Source of the DNA: an uncultured Christensenella sp.
GTDB lineage: Bacteria; Bacillota; Clostridia; Christensenellales; Borkfalkiaceae
Reading direction: 5' to 3'
Assembly: GCA_905212395.1 (NCBI GenBank)
Contig: CAJMEI010000089.1
Coordinates: 1-5,356 of the forward strand
DNA: 5,356 bases
Position numbers and translations under genes: made by a program
Notes under the pieces: generated by a model
The model's input: the letters and a program-made list of their open reading frames with translations, nothing else
What the model was told of the DNA's origin: nothing
Database searches by the model: none
In this document: one piece after another, positions 1 to 5,054 of the stretch
How positions within the stretch are numbered: the stretch's first letter is position 1
How the letters are laid out: each line of letters opens with the position of its first letter

Positions 1-31
1 TAATTTGCTATATTGATTTCCGATACCAATC

Positions 32-60
32 AAAGTCCTAAAGGACTTTTATTATATTTT
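32..60 (+). terminator. Hairpin terminator at left edge
   Basis: A 7-bp stem (AAAGTCC at 32-38, GGACTTT at 43-49) with a TAAA loop is followed on the plus strand by a T-rich tail (50-60). It would best stop a plus-strand gene lying left of the window. It may also serve the Fic gene, which ends at 119 on the other strand, but on that strand the stem is followed by few Ts. Confidence 0.6.
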
Positions 61-118
61 AACACAATACAAGAGCTAAAAAAAAGACATCTAAATATCA
101 AAGACTAAACTTTTCTCC

Positions 119-1012
119 CTAATTCCCTAAAATCTTAAAATATTCATCTAGTCTTGCGTTTAAATATTCCGCAAAAAGTTTAGTCATTGCAGATAAATCT
201 TTTTTAATGTAATATGCGTCAAATGCATCGTAATATCTTTTTCTATCGGTAAATTTAATATCAATAGGCGGATAACCCGCTTTCATAAGTTCTAAATTTA
301 CCAAAAGCCTACCCGTTCTACCATTACCATCAATAAAGGGGTGTATTCCCTCAAACTGAATATGAAATAGTGCAAGTTTTTCTGCTATGTTTCTATCATC
401 ACTTCTATAATCTAGTAAAAGTTCGTTAATTTTTGGCTCAATTAAATACGGCTGAACAGGTTCGTGATATGCACCTAAAATTCTAACAGGAACTTTTCTA
501 TATGTGCCTTTATCCATAGGTTTATCTGCAAGAACAAGTGAGTGAATTTGTTTAATAACATATTCGGTTAATTCTGTCTTTTCTTTTACAAGTTCTACAA
601 TAAAATAGAATGCCTCTTTATGTCCAACTGCTTCCATGTGGTCTTTAAGCGGTTTTTGGTCAATGGTTAATCCTCGTAAAACCATATCCGTTTCACGCAA
701 AGTAAGAGTGTTTCCCTCAATAGCATTTGAATTATACGTATACTCAATCATAAAGTCTTCATAAAGCCTTTGCACTTCCCCCTCGGTTAAAGGACGACAA
801 GAATCAAGCTTAGCCTTTTTCTTTTCTATAAGTGCGGTTAAACTTTCTTTAGATTTAATTCTACCATCTTTAGGCTTTTGGGCATTATCAGGCATATACC
901 AAATTTTTCCAATACGATATGCTCCATCTATTTGACCTTTTACACATAAAGTTCTTACTCTCCTATCCGAAATATTCCATTTTTCAGATGCTTGTTTAAC
1001 GTTCATTGCCAT
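119..1012 (-). CDS. Fic-family protein with N-terminal helix-turn-helix
   Basis: A 297-aa Fic-domain protein; the family usually transfers AMP from ATP to target proteins. The core motif HPFIDGNGRTGR (224-235) carries the catalytic His224 and the anion-binding glycine/arginine loop. An SNAIEGN segment (95-101) fits the inhibitory motif [S/T]xxxE[G/N] placed before the core, as in class II Fic proteins, whose glutamate blocks ATP until relieved. Residues 1-45 look like a MerR/excisionase-type helix-turn-helix (SEKWNISDRRVRTLC), suggesting DNA binding. The ATG at 1012 was chosen over one at 1063 because AAAGGAG (1026-1020) lies 7 nt before it, and the upstream ATG would sit inside the promoter. 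Stop is TAG. The gene is intact, with all key residues present. Cellular targets are unknown. Proteins of this design are common in Firmicutes, so the novelty lies in location, not family. Confidence 0.9.
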   Translation of the reverse strand: MAMNVKQASEKWNISDRRVRTLCVKGQIDGAYRIGKIWYMPDNAQKPKDGRIKSKESLTALIEKKKAKLDSCRPLTEGEVQRLYEDFMIEYTYNSNAIEGNTLTLRETDMVLRGLTIDQKPLKDHMEAVGHKEAFYFIVELVKEKTELTEYVIKQIHSLVLADKPMDKGTYRKVPVRILGAYHEPVQPYLIEPKINELLLDYRSDDRNIAEKLALFHIQFEGIHPFIDGNGRTGRLLVNLELMKAGYPPIDIKFTDRKRYYDAFDAYYIKKDLSAMTKLFAEYLNARLDEYFKILGN

Positions 1013-1034
1013 AATAAAACTCCTTTTAAGTAAA

Positions 1035-1063
1035 ATTATACCAGATTTACGGAACAATGTCAA
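1035..1063 (-). promoter_or_regulatory. Consensus SigA promoter of the Fic gene
   Basis: Read on the minus strand, TTGACA (1063-1058) and TATAAT (1040-1035) are both perfect hexamers with a 17-bp spacer. The expected start is near 1028, just before the ribosome-binding site, so the leader is very short. Such a strong promoter for a self-modifying enzyme suggests that it is repressed; see the repeats overlapping it. Confidence 0.85.
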
Positions 1064-1099
1064 TATGCTTTCGGAATATTTTTTATGCTTTACGGAATA
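1046..1099. repeat. Three operator-like repeats over the Fic promoter
   Basis: Three related blocks on the plus strand: TTTACGGAA (1046-1054), ATGCTTTCGGAATA (1065-1078) and ATGCTTTACGGAATA (1085-1099). The GGAA cores start at 1051, 1073 and 1094, about two helical turns apart. The first lies between -10 and -35 and the second abuts the -35, a layout expected for a repressor. The Fic protein's own N-terminal helix-turn-helix is the natural candidate, which is inference. Confidence 0.55.
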
Positions 1100-1179
1100 A
1101 TATTAAATTTTTCAATTTTTCAAATATTTTTTATAATCTTTGGCATAAAAATTAAGCATTTAAATTATTTTGGCACTGT

Positions 1180-1240
1180 GGCGTGTGCTTGTCTTGATAC
1201 AAGTCGGCTCGGCTACGCCTCGCCGAGACAAGCACACGCC
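1180..1240. repeat. GC-rich 15-bp palindrome with structured loop
   Basis: A perfect 15-bp inverted repeat (GGCGTGTGCTTGTCT at 1180-1194; complement at 1226-1240) stands out in an AT-rich gap. The 31-nt loop folds further: CGGC/GCCG (1205-1208 with 1222-1225), a 2x2 internal loop, then GGC/GCC around a TAC loop, leaving a left-hand bulge at about 1195-1204. An alternative small hairpin, CTTGT (1188-1192) with ACAAG (1199-1203), competes with the outer stem. There is no T-tract, so it is not an intrinsic terminator. It could be a replication origin hairpin for the Rep protein, or a small inserted palindromic repeat. Confidence 0.6.
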
Positions 1241-1281
1241 TACCTAAACCAACTAAAAAGAAACGGTTAAACTAACAAAAT

Positions 1282-1390
1282 AAAAATGCTAAATTAAAAG
1301 CCGACGGAAAGCGGAGTTGTGCGCTGAACCGCTTGCACAATCTTCCGCTTTTATCCGTTCGGCAATCTTTAATTTAGCGCATTATTTTTA
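1282..1390. repeat. Long imperfect palindrome, origin or structured RNA candidate
   Basis: Nested arms pair over 109 bp: GCTAAATTAAA (1288-1298) with TTTAATTTAGC (1368-1378); GCCG (1300-1303) with CGGC (1360-1363); CGG with CCG; AAAGCGGA (1308-1315) with TCCGCTTT (1344-1351); and TTGTGC (1317-1322) with GCACAA (1335-1340) around a 12-nt loop. The arm AAGCGG (1309-1314) can instead pair with a second CCGCTT at 1329-1334. Long imperfect hairpins of this sort are typical of single-strand origins in rolling-circle replicons. A structured RNA is equally possible, and no promoter was found for one. Confidence 0.6.
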
Positions 1391-1506
1391 TAAGTTTTTG
1401 TAGTTTGTTAGAGTTTTTTATAGCCGATTAAAATTTATTGATTTTTAACTTTTAACTTGGACGTGGTAAAATTAAAAACGTAGAAAGCAAAAAAAGTATA
1501 ACTTTT

Positions 1507-1558
1507 GTACACCTTTTTAACTATAAAGTACACCTAAACTACTGTAAAGTACCTGTGG
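1507..1558. repeat. Three 21-bp-spaced GTAC repeats (iteron-like)
   Basis: GTACACCT at 1507-1514 and 1528-1535 and a degenerate third copy GTACCT at 1549-1554 start exactly 21 bp apart. The preceding AAA is shared by copies two and three, and the spacers share ACTA/ACTG-TAAA. Tandem sites in phase with the helix are typical of protein binding at plasmid origins or of a repressor array. They lie about 200 bp upstream of the rep-unit promoter, followed by very AT-rich DNA. The bound protein (Rep, recombinase or Fic) is not known. Confidence 0.55.
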
Positions 1559-1762
1559 AGTCACTTCCAATTTGTAAATTTTCGTGATATATTAAAGCCA
1601 TAAAAAATTTTTTGTGAAATTTTGAAGAAATTTTGCTTTAAGGGGCTACGAATTATGTGTTTTCGTGCCTTATATATAGAGGGATAAATTTTCCTCTCAT
1701 AAAATATCGTGTAATCGCAGGAAATAACGGCTATCAAATTAAGGGTATGTTGTCATAAAACG
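1559..1762. other. AT-rich gap between iterons and rep promoter
   Basis: No credible gene is seen here on either strand. The left part (about 1595-1640) is almost pure A/T with a GAAATTTT duplication and could melt easily. Two small hairpins follow: TAAGG...ACGAA with TTCGT...CCTTA (1639-1672), and AGAGG with CCTCT (1678-1697). Neither has a T-tract. With the iterons this has the make-up of an origin region, but that is inference. Confidence 0.35.
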
Positions 1763-1791
1763 TTGAAAGCCAAAATTTCCTATGATACAAT
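1763..1791 (+). promoter_or_regulatory. Promoter of the rep unit and its leader
   Basis: TTGAAA (1763-1768) and TACAAT (1786-1791) with a 17-bp spacer form a good SigA-type promoter. Transcription would begin near 1798, giving a leader of about 240 nt before the first start codon. A 6-bp inverted repeat, CTATGA (1780-1785) and TCATAG (1802-1807), flanks the -10 and may be an operator. A ribosome-binding-like AAAGGAG at 1809-1815 has no usable start codon after it. Confidence 0.7.
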
Positions 1792-1839
1792 AAATACAAT
1801 TTCATAGTTAAAGGAGTTATTTTAGTTTAAGTAGATTTT

Positions 1840-1949
1840 TGTATTCGAAGTGACAAGCCTATTTTAGAGGATGGTCAAAAGAAAAGACCCAAGCCCGTCA
1901 TCCGAGGGTAAAATATCGGACGGTTGCACTTAACGGAAAGCGTAATACA
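1840..1949 (+). ncRNA. Structured leader RNA, riboswitch-like domain
   Basis: The leader folds into one long stem-loop. TGTATTCG (1840-1847) pairs with 1941-1949 with one bulged T. AAGTG, CAA and CC (1848-1859) pair with GG, TTG and CACTT (1922-1931), with single-base bulges. TATTTTA (1860-1866) pairs with TAAAATA (1909-1915). GGATG (1869-1873) pairs with CATCC (1899-1903), and an apical GTC/GAC lies inside. A competing hairpin CCGTC/GACGG (1895-1899 with 1919-1923) breaks this fold. The closing strand 1941-1949 is also the left arm of the terminator that follows, so the two structures exclude each other. I do not recognise it as a known riboswitch class. The ligand or protein is unknown. Confidence 0.55.
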
Positions 1950-1990
1950 GTTTTAAAAATTCTTTTTTAAAGCCGTATTGCGCCTTTTTT
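1940..1990 (+). terminator. Intrinsic terminator / attenuator before the rep unit
   Basis: A long hairpin pairs GCGTAATAC (1940-1948) with GTATTGCGC (1975-1983, one G-U), continuing through A/T pairs (1950-1959 with 1964-1973), and ends in six Ts (1985-1990). It lies between the promoter and the first start codon, so it must be bypassed for rep expression. This marks it as an attenuator. Rolling-circle plasmids such as pT181 control rep by attenuation through an antisense RNA, but I found no convincing antisense promoter here. Confidence 0.8.
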
Positions 1991-2039
1991 ATGCTCTTTT
2001 TTCTATGAAAAAATTTAGAAAAAGGAGGTAAAAAACAAT

Positions 2040-2189
2040 ATGAAAAAGCAAAACAATCTTGAACTTGTAGCAATCGGCAGTCCAAGTGTTTCGGCATTGT
2101 CTGAAAGCGAACAAAAACACTTTTATATTACTTTGCTAACCCGTATTCTCGAACTTATCAAAGAGAAAAAACAAAATGAGGAGGTGTAA
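2040..2189 (+). CDS. Small 49-aa protein upstream of rep, unknown
   Basis: An ATG at 2040 follows AAAGGAGG (2021-2028) at an 11-nt spacing and opens a 49-codon frame ending in TAA. The product begins MKKQNNLELVAIGSPSVSAL and continues with a charged, probably helical half (about residues 21-49, SESEQKHFYITLLTRILELI then a Lys/Glu-rich tail). It has no membrane segment, cysteine pair or recognisable domain. Its last codons contain the ribosome-binding site of rep, which starts 3 nt after its stop, so the two genes are likely translationally coupled and co-transcribed. A role beside Rep, such as accessory factor or copy control, is a guess from position. The good ribosome-binding site and tight coupling argue that it is real. 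Confidence 0.65.
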   Translation: MKKQNNLELVAIGSPSVSALSESEQKHFYITLLTRILELIKEKKQNEEV

Positions 2190-2192
2190 ATT

Positions 2193-3083
2193 ATGGCATA
2201 CGGCGAAACCAAAGTATATAACGACGGCAGTCACTACATTGCTATACCACACACAACCCGACCAAAGAGAAAGAATAAGAAAAAGATTGAAAGTAAAAAA
2301 GAAACGAAATTAAAAGAATTAGCGGATAAAGTATTTAGCGAAAATAAAGATAAAAGAAGAAAAGAAAAAATTGAAATATTAAAAACCGAAGTAAACGAAA
2401 TTATTAAAGATGAAAAAGCCACAAAAGAATTTGTGAAAACATATATGGATAAGAAAATTAGAAATCTTATAGAACGTAGGAAACGCTTGGTAAGGAAAAT
2501 AAATTTAGGACAATGGAATTATTTTTGCACGTTTACCTATGACGATAAAAAACATAGCGAGGAAAGTTTTATGAAAAAATTAAAGAATTGTTTGAAGAAA
2601 TTAAGTTATAGAAAAGGTTGGGTTTATATAGGCGTTTGGGAGCGTTCCCCCGAGAAAAAACGTTTGCATTTCCACGGCATATTTTACATACCCAATAATG
2701 CTATGGTTGGCGAACTAAAAGAAGTGAACGATTATAGTTTTAGCAGTCATAAACGGCAAATCACTTTGCAAAACACATATTTTAACGAACGCTTTGGGCG
2801 AAGTGACTTTAACCCTATTGACAGGCGTGAGCCTTTAGCCCTTTCAAGTGCAACAAGGTATCTTATGAAATATATGGAAAAGTCAGGCGAGCGTATAGTT
2901 TATTCAAAGAATACGCCCACCTACTTTATATCCGACATTATGGATGAAGATATTGCTTGCGTAATGAATAGTGATAAAGGCGAAAAACTAATACTATTTG
3001 ACAACTTTTCGTGTTGGGATGAGGGTTGTTATATGGGCGAAGTTAGTCCCGAAGTTATATCCCAAATGAGAAAGGCGAACTAA
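2193..3083 (+). CDS. HUH-type rolling-circle replication initiator (Rep)
   Basis: A 296-aa protein with the three marks of HUH endonucleases: motif 1 FCTFTYDD (111-118), the metal-binding HFH of RLHFHGIFYIP (159-161), and a tyrosine motif YLMKYMEK (Tyr223, Tyr227, Lys230). Such enzymes nick one strand at an origin, stay bound through tyrosine, and start rolling-circle replication. Two tyrosines four residues apart recall the two-tyrosine Rep branch. Residues 22-105 are very rich in Lys/Glu and probably helical, a likely DNA-binding or linker region; 231-296 is unassigned. GGAGG (2180-2184) sits 8 nt before the ATG, inside the upstream small gene. Expression is probably limited by the leader attenuator. 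A relaxase-like role in transfer is an alternative, but no coupling protein is present. Family confidence is good; the nick site is not located. Confidence 0.82.
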   Translation: MAYGETKVYNDGSHYIAIPHTTRPKRKNKKKIESKKETKLKELADKVFSENKDKRRKEKIEILKTEVNEIIKDEKATKEFVKTYMDKKIRNLIERRKRLVRKINLGQWNYFCTFTYDDKKHSEESFMKKLKNCLKKLSYRKGWVYIGVWERSPEKKRLHFHGIFYIPNNAMVGELKEVNDYSFSSHKRQITLQNTYFNERFGRSDFNPIDRREPLALSSATRYLMKYMEKSGERIVYSKNTPTYFISDIMDEDIACVMNSDKGEKLILFDNFSCWDEGCYMGEVSPEVISQMRKAN

Positions 3084-3106
3084 AACTAATTTATCTTTCG
3101 CCTTTT
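3071..3106 (+). terminator. Hairpin overlapping the rep stop codon
   Basis: AAAGGCGAA (3071-3079) and TTCGCCTTT (3097-3105) form a 9-bp stem with a 17-nt loop, ending in a short run of Ts (3103-3106). The left arm is made of the last codons of rep and the stop lies in the loop. It is a likely but modest terminator, since the T-run is only four. Confidence 0.55.
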
Positions 3107-3110
3107 GGGA

Positions 3111-3230
3111 AGCGTAAACGAAACGGCTCTTTTTAACAAGGGTAAAGTGCATTGCTATACGCAACCCTTGTAAAAAAGTTTTGCGTATATGAAAGTAAAA
3201 TACAATAAAAGCCGTTCCGTTTTGTACGCT
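3111..3230. other. Structured gap with possible H-type pseudoknot
   Basis: Outer arms pair in three steps: AGCGTA (3111-3116) with TACGCT (3225-3230), AACG (3117-3120) with CGTT (3218-3221), and AACGGCT (3122-3128) with AGCCGTT (3210-3216). Inside, ACAAGGGT (3136-3143) pairs with ACCCTTGT (3164-3171), and TATACGCA (3156-3163) pairs with TGCGTATA (3182-3189). The inner helices cross, so they either exclude each other or form an H-type pseudoknot with 12- and 10-nt loops. No T-tract follows. It could be a regulatory RNA ahead of the recombinase or an origin or nick site beside rep. A TACAAT at 3201-3206 lacks a good -35. Confidence 0.55.
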
Positions 3231-3275
3231 CTTGTCGAAAGACAAATTAAAAATAAAATTAAAAGGAGTATTAAA

Positions 3276-4787
3276 ATGGAAAAAAGATTTAAAACAGCAG
3301 TAATTTATGCTCGTTATTCGAGTGATAACCAATCGGAGCAATCTATTGAGGGACAACTTCACGTTTGCGAAGATTATGCAATTAACAATGATATACTTAT
3401 CCTTGATACGTATATCGACAGGGCTATGACAGGTACAAACGATAATAGACCTGCTTTTCAAAAAATGATAGCCGATAGTAAAAAGAAAGAGTGGGATTAT
3501 GTTTTAGTTTACAAATTTGATAGATTTTCAAGAAACAAATTTGAAACGTTAAAACATAAAACCACACTCAAAGAAAACGGAGTTCAACTAATATCAGCAA
3601 CCGAGTATTTACCCGATACACCCGAAAGGATAATAATTGAGTCTATATTCGAGGGTTATGCCGAATATTATTCAGCCGAATTATCTCAAAAGGTAAAACG
3701 TGGTATGAAAGAAACAAGATTAAAAGGTAATTTTACAGGTGGAACAATCATTTACGGCTATAAAGTAGAAAACAAAAAGGTTGTAATTGATGAAGAACAA
3801 GCCGAAGTTGTACGCTTTATTTACAATCAATATTCAGTAGGCGTTTTTGTAAAAGATATTATTAAAGACTTAACGGCAAAAGGTATTCTTAATAAAGGCA
3901 AGCCGTTTGCAAGAAATACAGTTTATAACATATTAAAAAACGAAAAGTATTCGGGCGTATATCGTTATAACGAAGAAGTGTTTGATAATATCTATCCTCA
4001 AATCGTTCCTACTGATACATTTAACATTGTAAGGCGTAAAATAGATAGTAATAAATACGGAAAACAAAGCACCGACGTTGTATATCTATTACGTAATAAA
4101 ATGAAATGTGGTTATTGTGGTAGTTCTATTACTGCCGAAAGTGGCACAAGTAAAACAGGCGAAAAGAAACGTTATTACAAATGTATAGGTAGAAAACATA
4201 ATAACGGTTGCACAAAATCTATGCAACGTAAAGAGTTTTTAGAAGAATTTGTGCTTAACGCTATATTAACGTATTTAACGGATAAAACCGAAATGGATGG
4301 TATGGTAAAAGTTTTACTAAAATACCAAGATAGTTTAGCAAAAGAAAACGTTGCTTTGAATATGCTTGAAAGAGAAAAACGCCAATGCGAAACTGCACTT
4401 GAAAATATTATGCGTGCTATTGAGCAAGGTATAATAAACAATATGACTAATAAGCGTATGAAAGAACTTGAAGATAAAATGCAAGACCTTGACCGAAAGT
4501 TAATCATTGAAAAAAGCAAAGTATCCGTAAAAGCAACTGAAAACGATATTAGAGAGTTCTTTGCACAGGGTATTACACTTGAGGCAAAACTAATGATAAG
4601 TTATCTAATAAAGGAAATACGCCTATTTGACGATAAAGTAGAAATACAATTTAATAGCCCTATATTAAAGAGTCCTGACAATAGTCAGGGCTTTTTACTT
4701 TATACAGGATTTAGAAAAATGCCTTATTTAATCTTGAATAAACCTCAACCTAAATTAAAGACAGTTAAGGTTGAAATTTATATATGA
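3276..4787 (+). CDS. Large serine recombinase (site-specific integrase)
   Basis: A 503-aa recombinase that would insert and excise the element by concerted double-strand breaks at short att sites. The resolvase domain (about 6-145) has YARYSSDNQS (11-20) with the nucleophile Ser15 next to Arg13, the DRAMTGTNDNRPAF block (48-61), and DRFSR (82-86). A recombinase DNA-binding domain follows (about 155-265), then a zinc ribbon with Cys278, Cys281, Cys303 and Cys312. A Lys/Glu-rich coiled coil (about 355-425) and a C-terminal tail complete it. Length and order are normal for the family and the gene looks intact. The ATG at 3276 was chosen because AAAAGGAG (3261-3268) lies 7 nt before it; an in-frame ATG at 3189 has no such site and falls in the structured gap. 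No strong promoter was found, so it may be read through from rep. Confidence 0.95.
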   Translation: MEKRFKTAVIYARYSSDNQSEQSIEGQLHVCEDYAINNDILILDTYIDRAMTGTNDNRPAFQKMIADSKKKEWDYVLVYKFDRFSRNKFETLKHKTTLKENGVQLISATEYLPDTPERIIIESIFEGYAEYYSAELSQKVKRGMKETRLKGNFTGGTIIYGYKVENKKVVIDEEQAEVVRFIYNQYSVGVFVKDIIKDLTAKGILNKGKPFARNTVYNILKNEKYSGVYRYNEEVFDNIYPQIVPTDTFNIVRRKIDSNKYGKQSTDVVYLLRNKMKCGYCGSSITAESGTSKTGEKKRYYKCIGRKHNNGCTKSMQRKEFLEEFVLNAILTYLTDKTEMDGMVKVLLKYQDSLAKENVALNMLEREKRQCETALENIMRAIEQGIINNMTNKRMKELEDKMQDLDRKLIIEKSKVSVKATENDIREFFAQGITLEAKLMISYLIKEIRLFDDKVEIQFNSPILKSPDNSQGFLLYTGFRKMPYLILNKPQPKLKTVKVEIYI

Positions 4788-4790
4788 TAA

Positions 4791-4815
4791 GAACGTGGCT
4801 ATTTATTCCACGTTC
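4791..4815 (+). terminator. Hairpin just after the recombinase
   Basis: GAACGTGG (4791-4798) and CCACGTTC (4808-4815) form a perfect 8-bp stem with a 9-nt loop, 3 nt after the recombinase stop. The following CTCTT is a poor T-tract. It may be a weak terminator or an RNA-stabilising hairpin; a better terminator follows at 4875. Confidence 0.45.
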
Positions 4816-4944
4816 CTCTTGACAACGAGCCTCTGCGAGTGCGTTGATTAAGGCTTAAGACAGCCAACCAAAACGCCCTTGCAGGGCTTATTTTTTTGCC
4901 TTTTGGCAAGATAGCCTAACACACTCGCCCTCATAGTCAAGGGG
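4815..4944 (+). ncRNA. Multibranched structure downstream of the recombinase
   Basis: A 130-nt block closes on itself by long-range pairing: CCTCTTGAC (4815-4823) with GTCAAGGGG (4936-4944, one G-U), GCGAGTG (4835-4841) with CACTCGC (4922-4928), GTT (4843-4845) with AAC (4918-4920), and AGGCT (4851-4855) with AGCCT (4913-4917). It encloses two hairpins (4875-4887 and 4896-4909). GGCT (4852-4855) can also pair with AGCC at 4862-4865. I do not recognise tmRNA, SRP RNA or group II intron signatures. It may be a noncoding RNA, a single-strand origin, or part of the recombination region at the element's right end. Confidence 0.45.
4875..4897 (+). terminator. Intrinsic terminator for the recombinase
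   Basis: A compact stem GCCCT (4875-4879) and AGGGC (4883-4887) with a TGC loop is followed by TTATTTTTTT (4888-4897). This is the clearest plus-strand terminator after the recombinase. It lies within the larger folded block, so termination would depend on which fold forms. Confidence 0.65.
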
Positions 4945-5054
4945 CTTTCGACGGCATAAACCGCCACTTTAAGCGTGATTTAAATATAAAAGTATAAAAC
5001 TTTGCAATAATATTTAACGGCGTGAGAGCAAAAGAAAAAACCATTACAAAAGGA

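Noticed and set aside
1085..1270. 61-codon plus-strand open frame
   Set aside because: It starts inside the Fic operator repeats, has no ribosome-binding site, and its second half is just the GC-rich palindrome translated.
1900..2010. Antisense promoter for a pT181-style countertranscript
   Set aside because: The minus strand has a TAAAAT near 1861-1866, but no -35-like hexamer at a workable distance.
2234..2422. Minus-strand frame opposite rep
   Set aside because: A Phe/Leu/Ser-rich shadow of the Lys-rich N-terminal part of Rep, without a ribosome-binding site.
2994..3461. 155-codon minus-strand frame across the rep-recombinase gap
   Set aside because: It runs antisense to the end of rep, the structured gap and the catalytic start of the recombinase. 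No start signal or domain is seen.
4175..4519. Minus-strand frame opposite the recombinase
   Set aside because: A shadow of the zinc-ribbon and coiled-coil region, Ser/Phe/Ile-rich as expected for the complement of Lys/Glu codons.
4941..4965. tmRNA-like GGGGCTTTCGACGG
   Set aside because: The resemblance to a tmRNA 5' end stops there: no tag frame and no matching 3' T-arm or CCA end were found downstream.
72..5040. Loose similarity between AGAGC-A-rich stretches near both ends (about 72-90 and 5026-5045)
   Set aside because: They are in the opposite order relative to the GGACTTT repeat and low in complexity, so they do not support terminal repeats.
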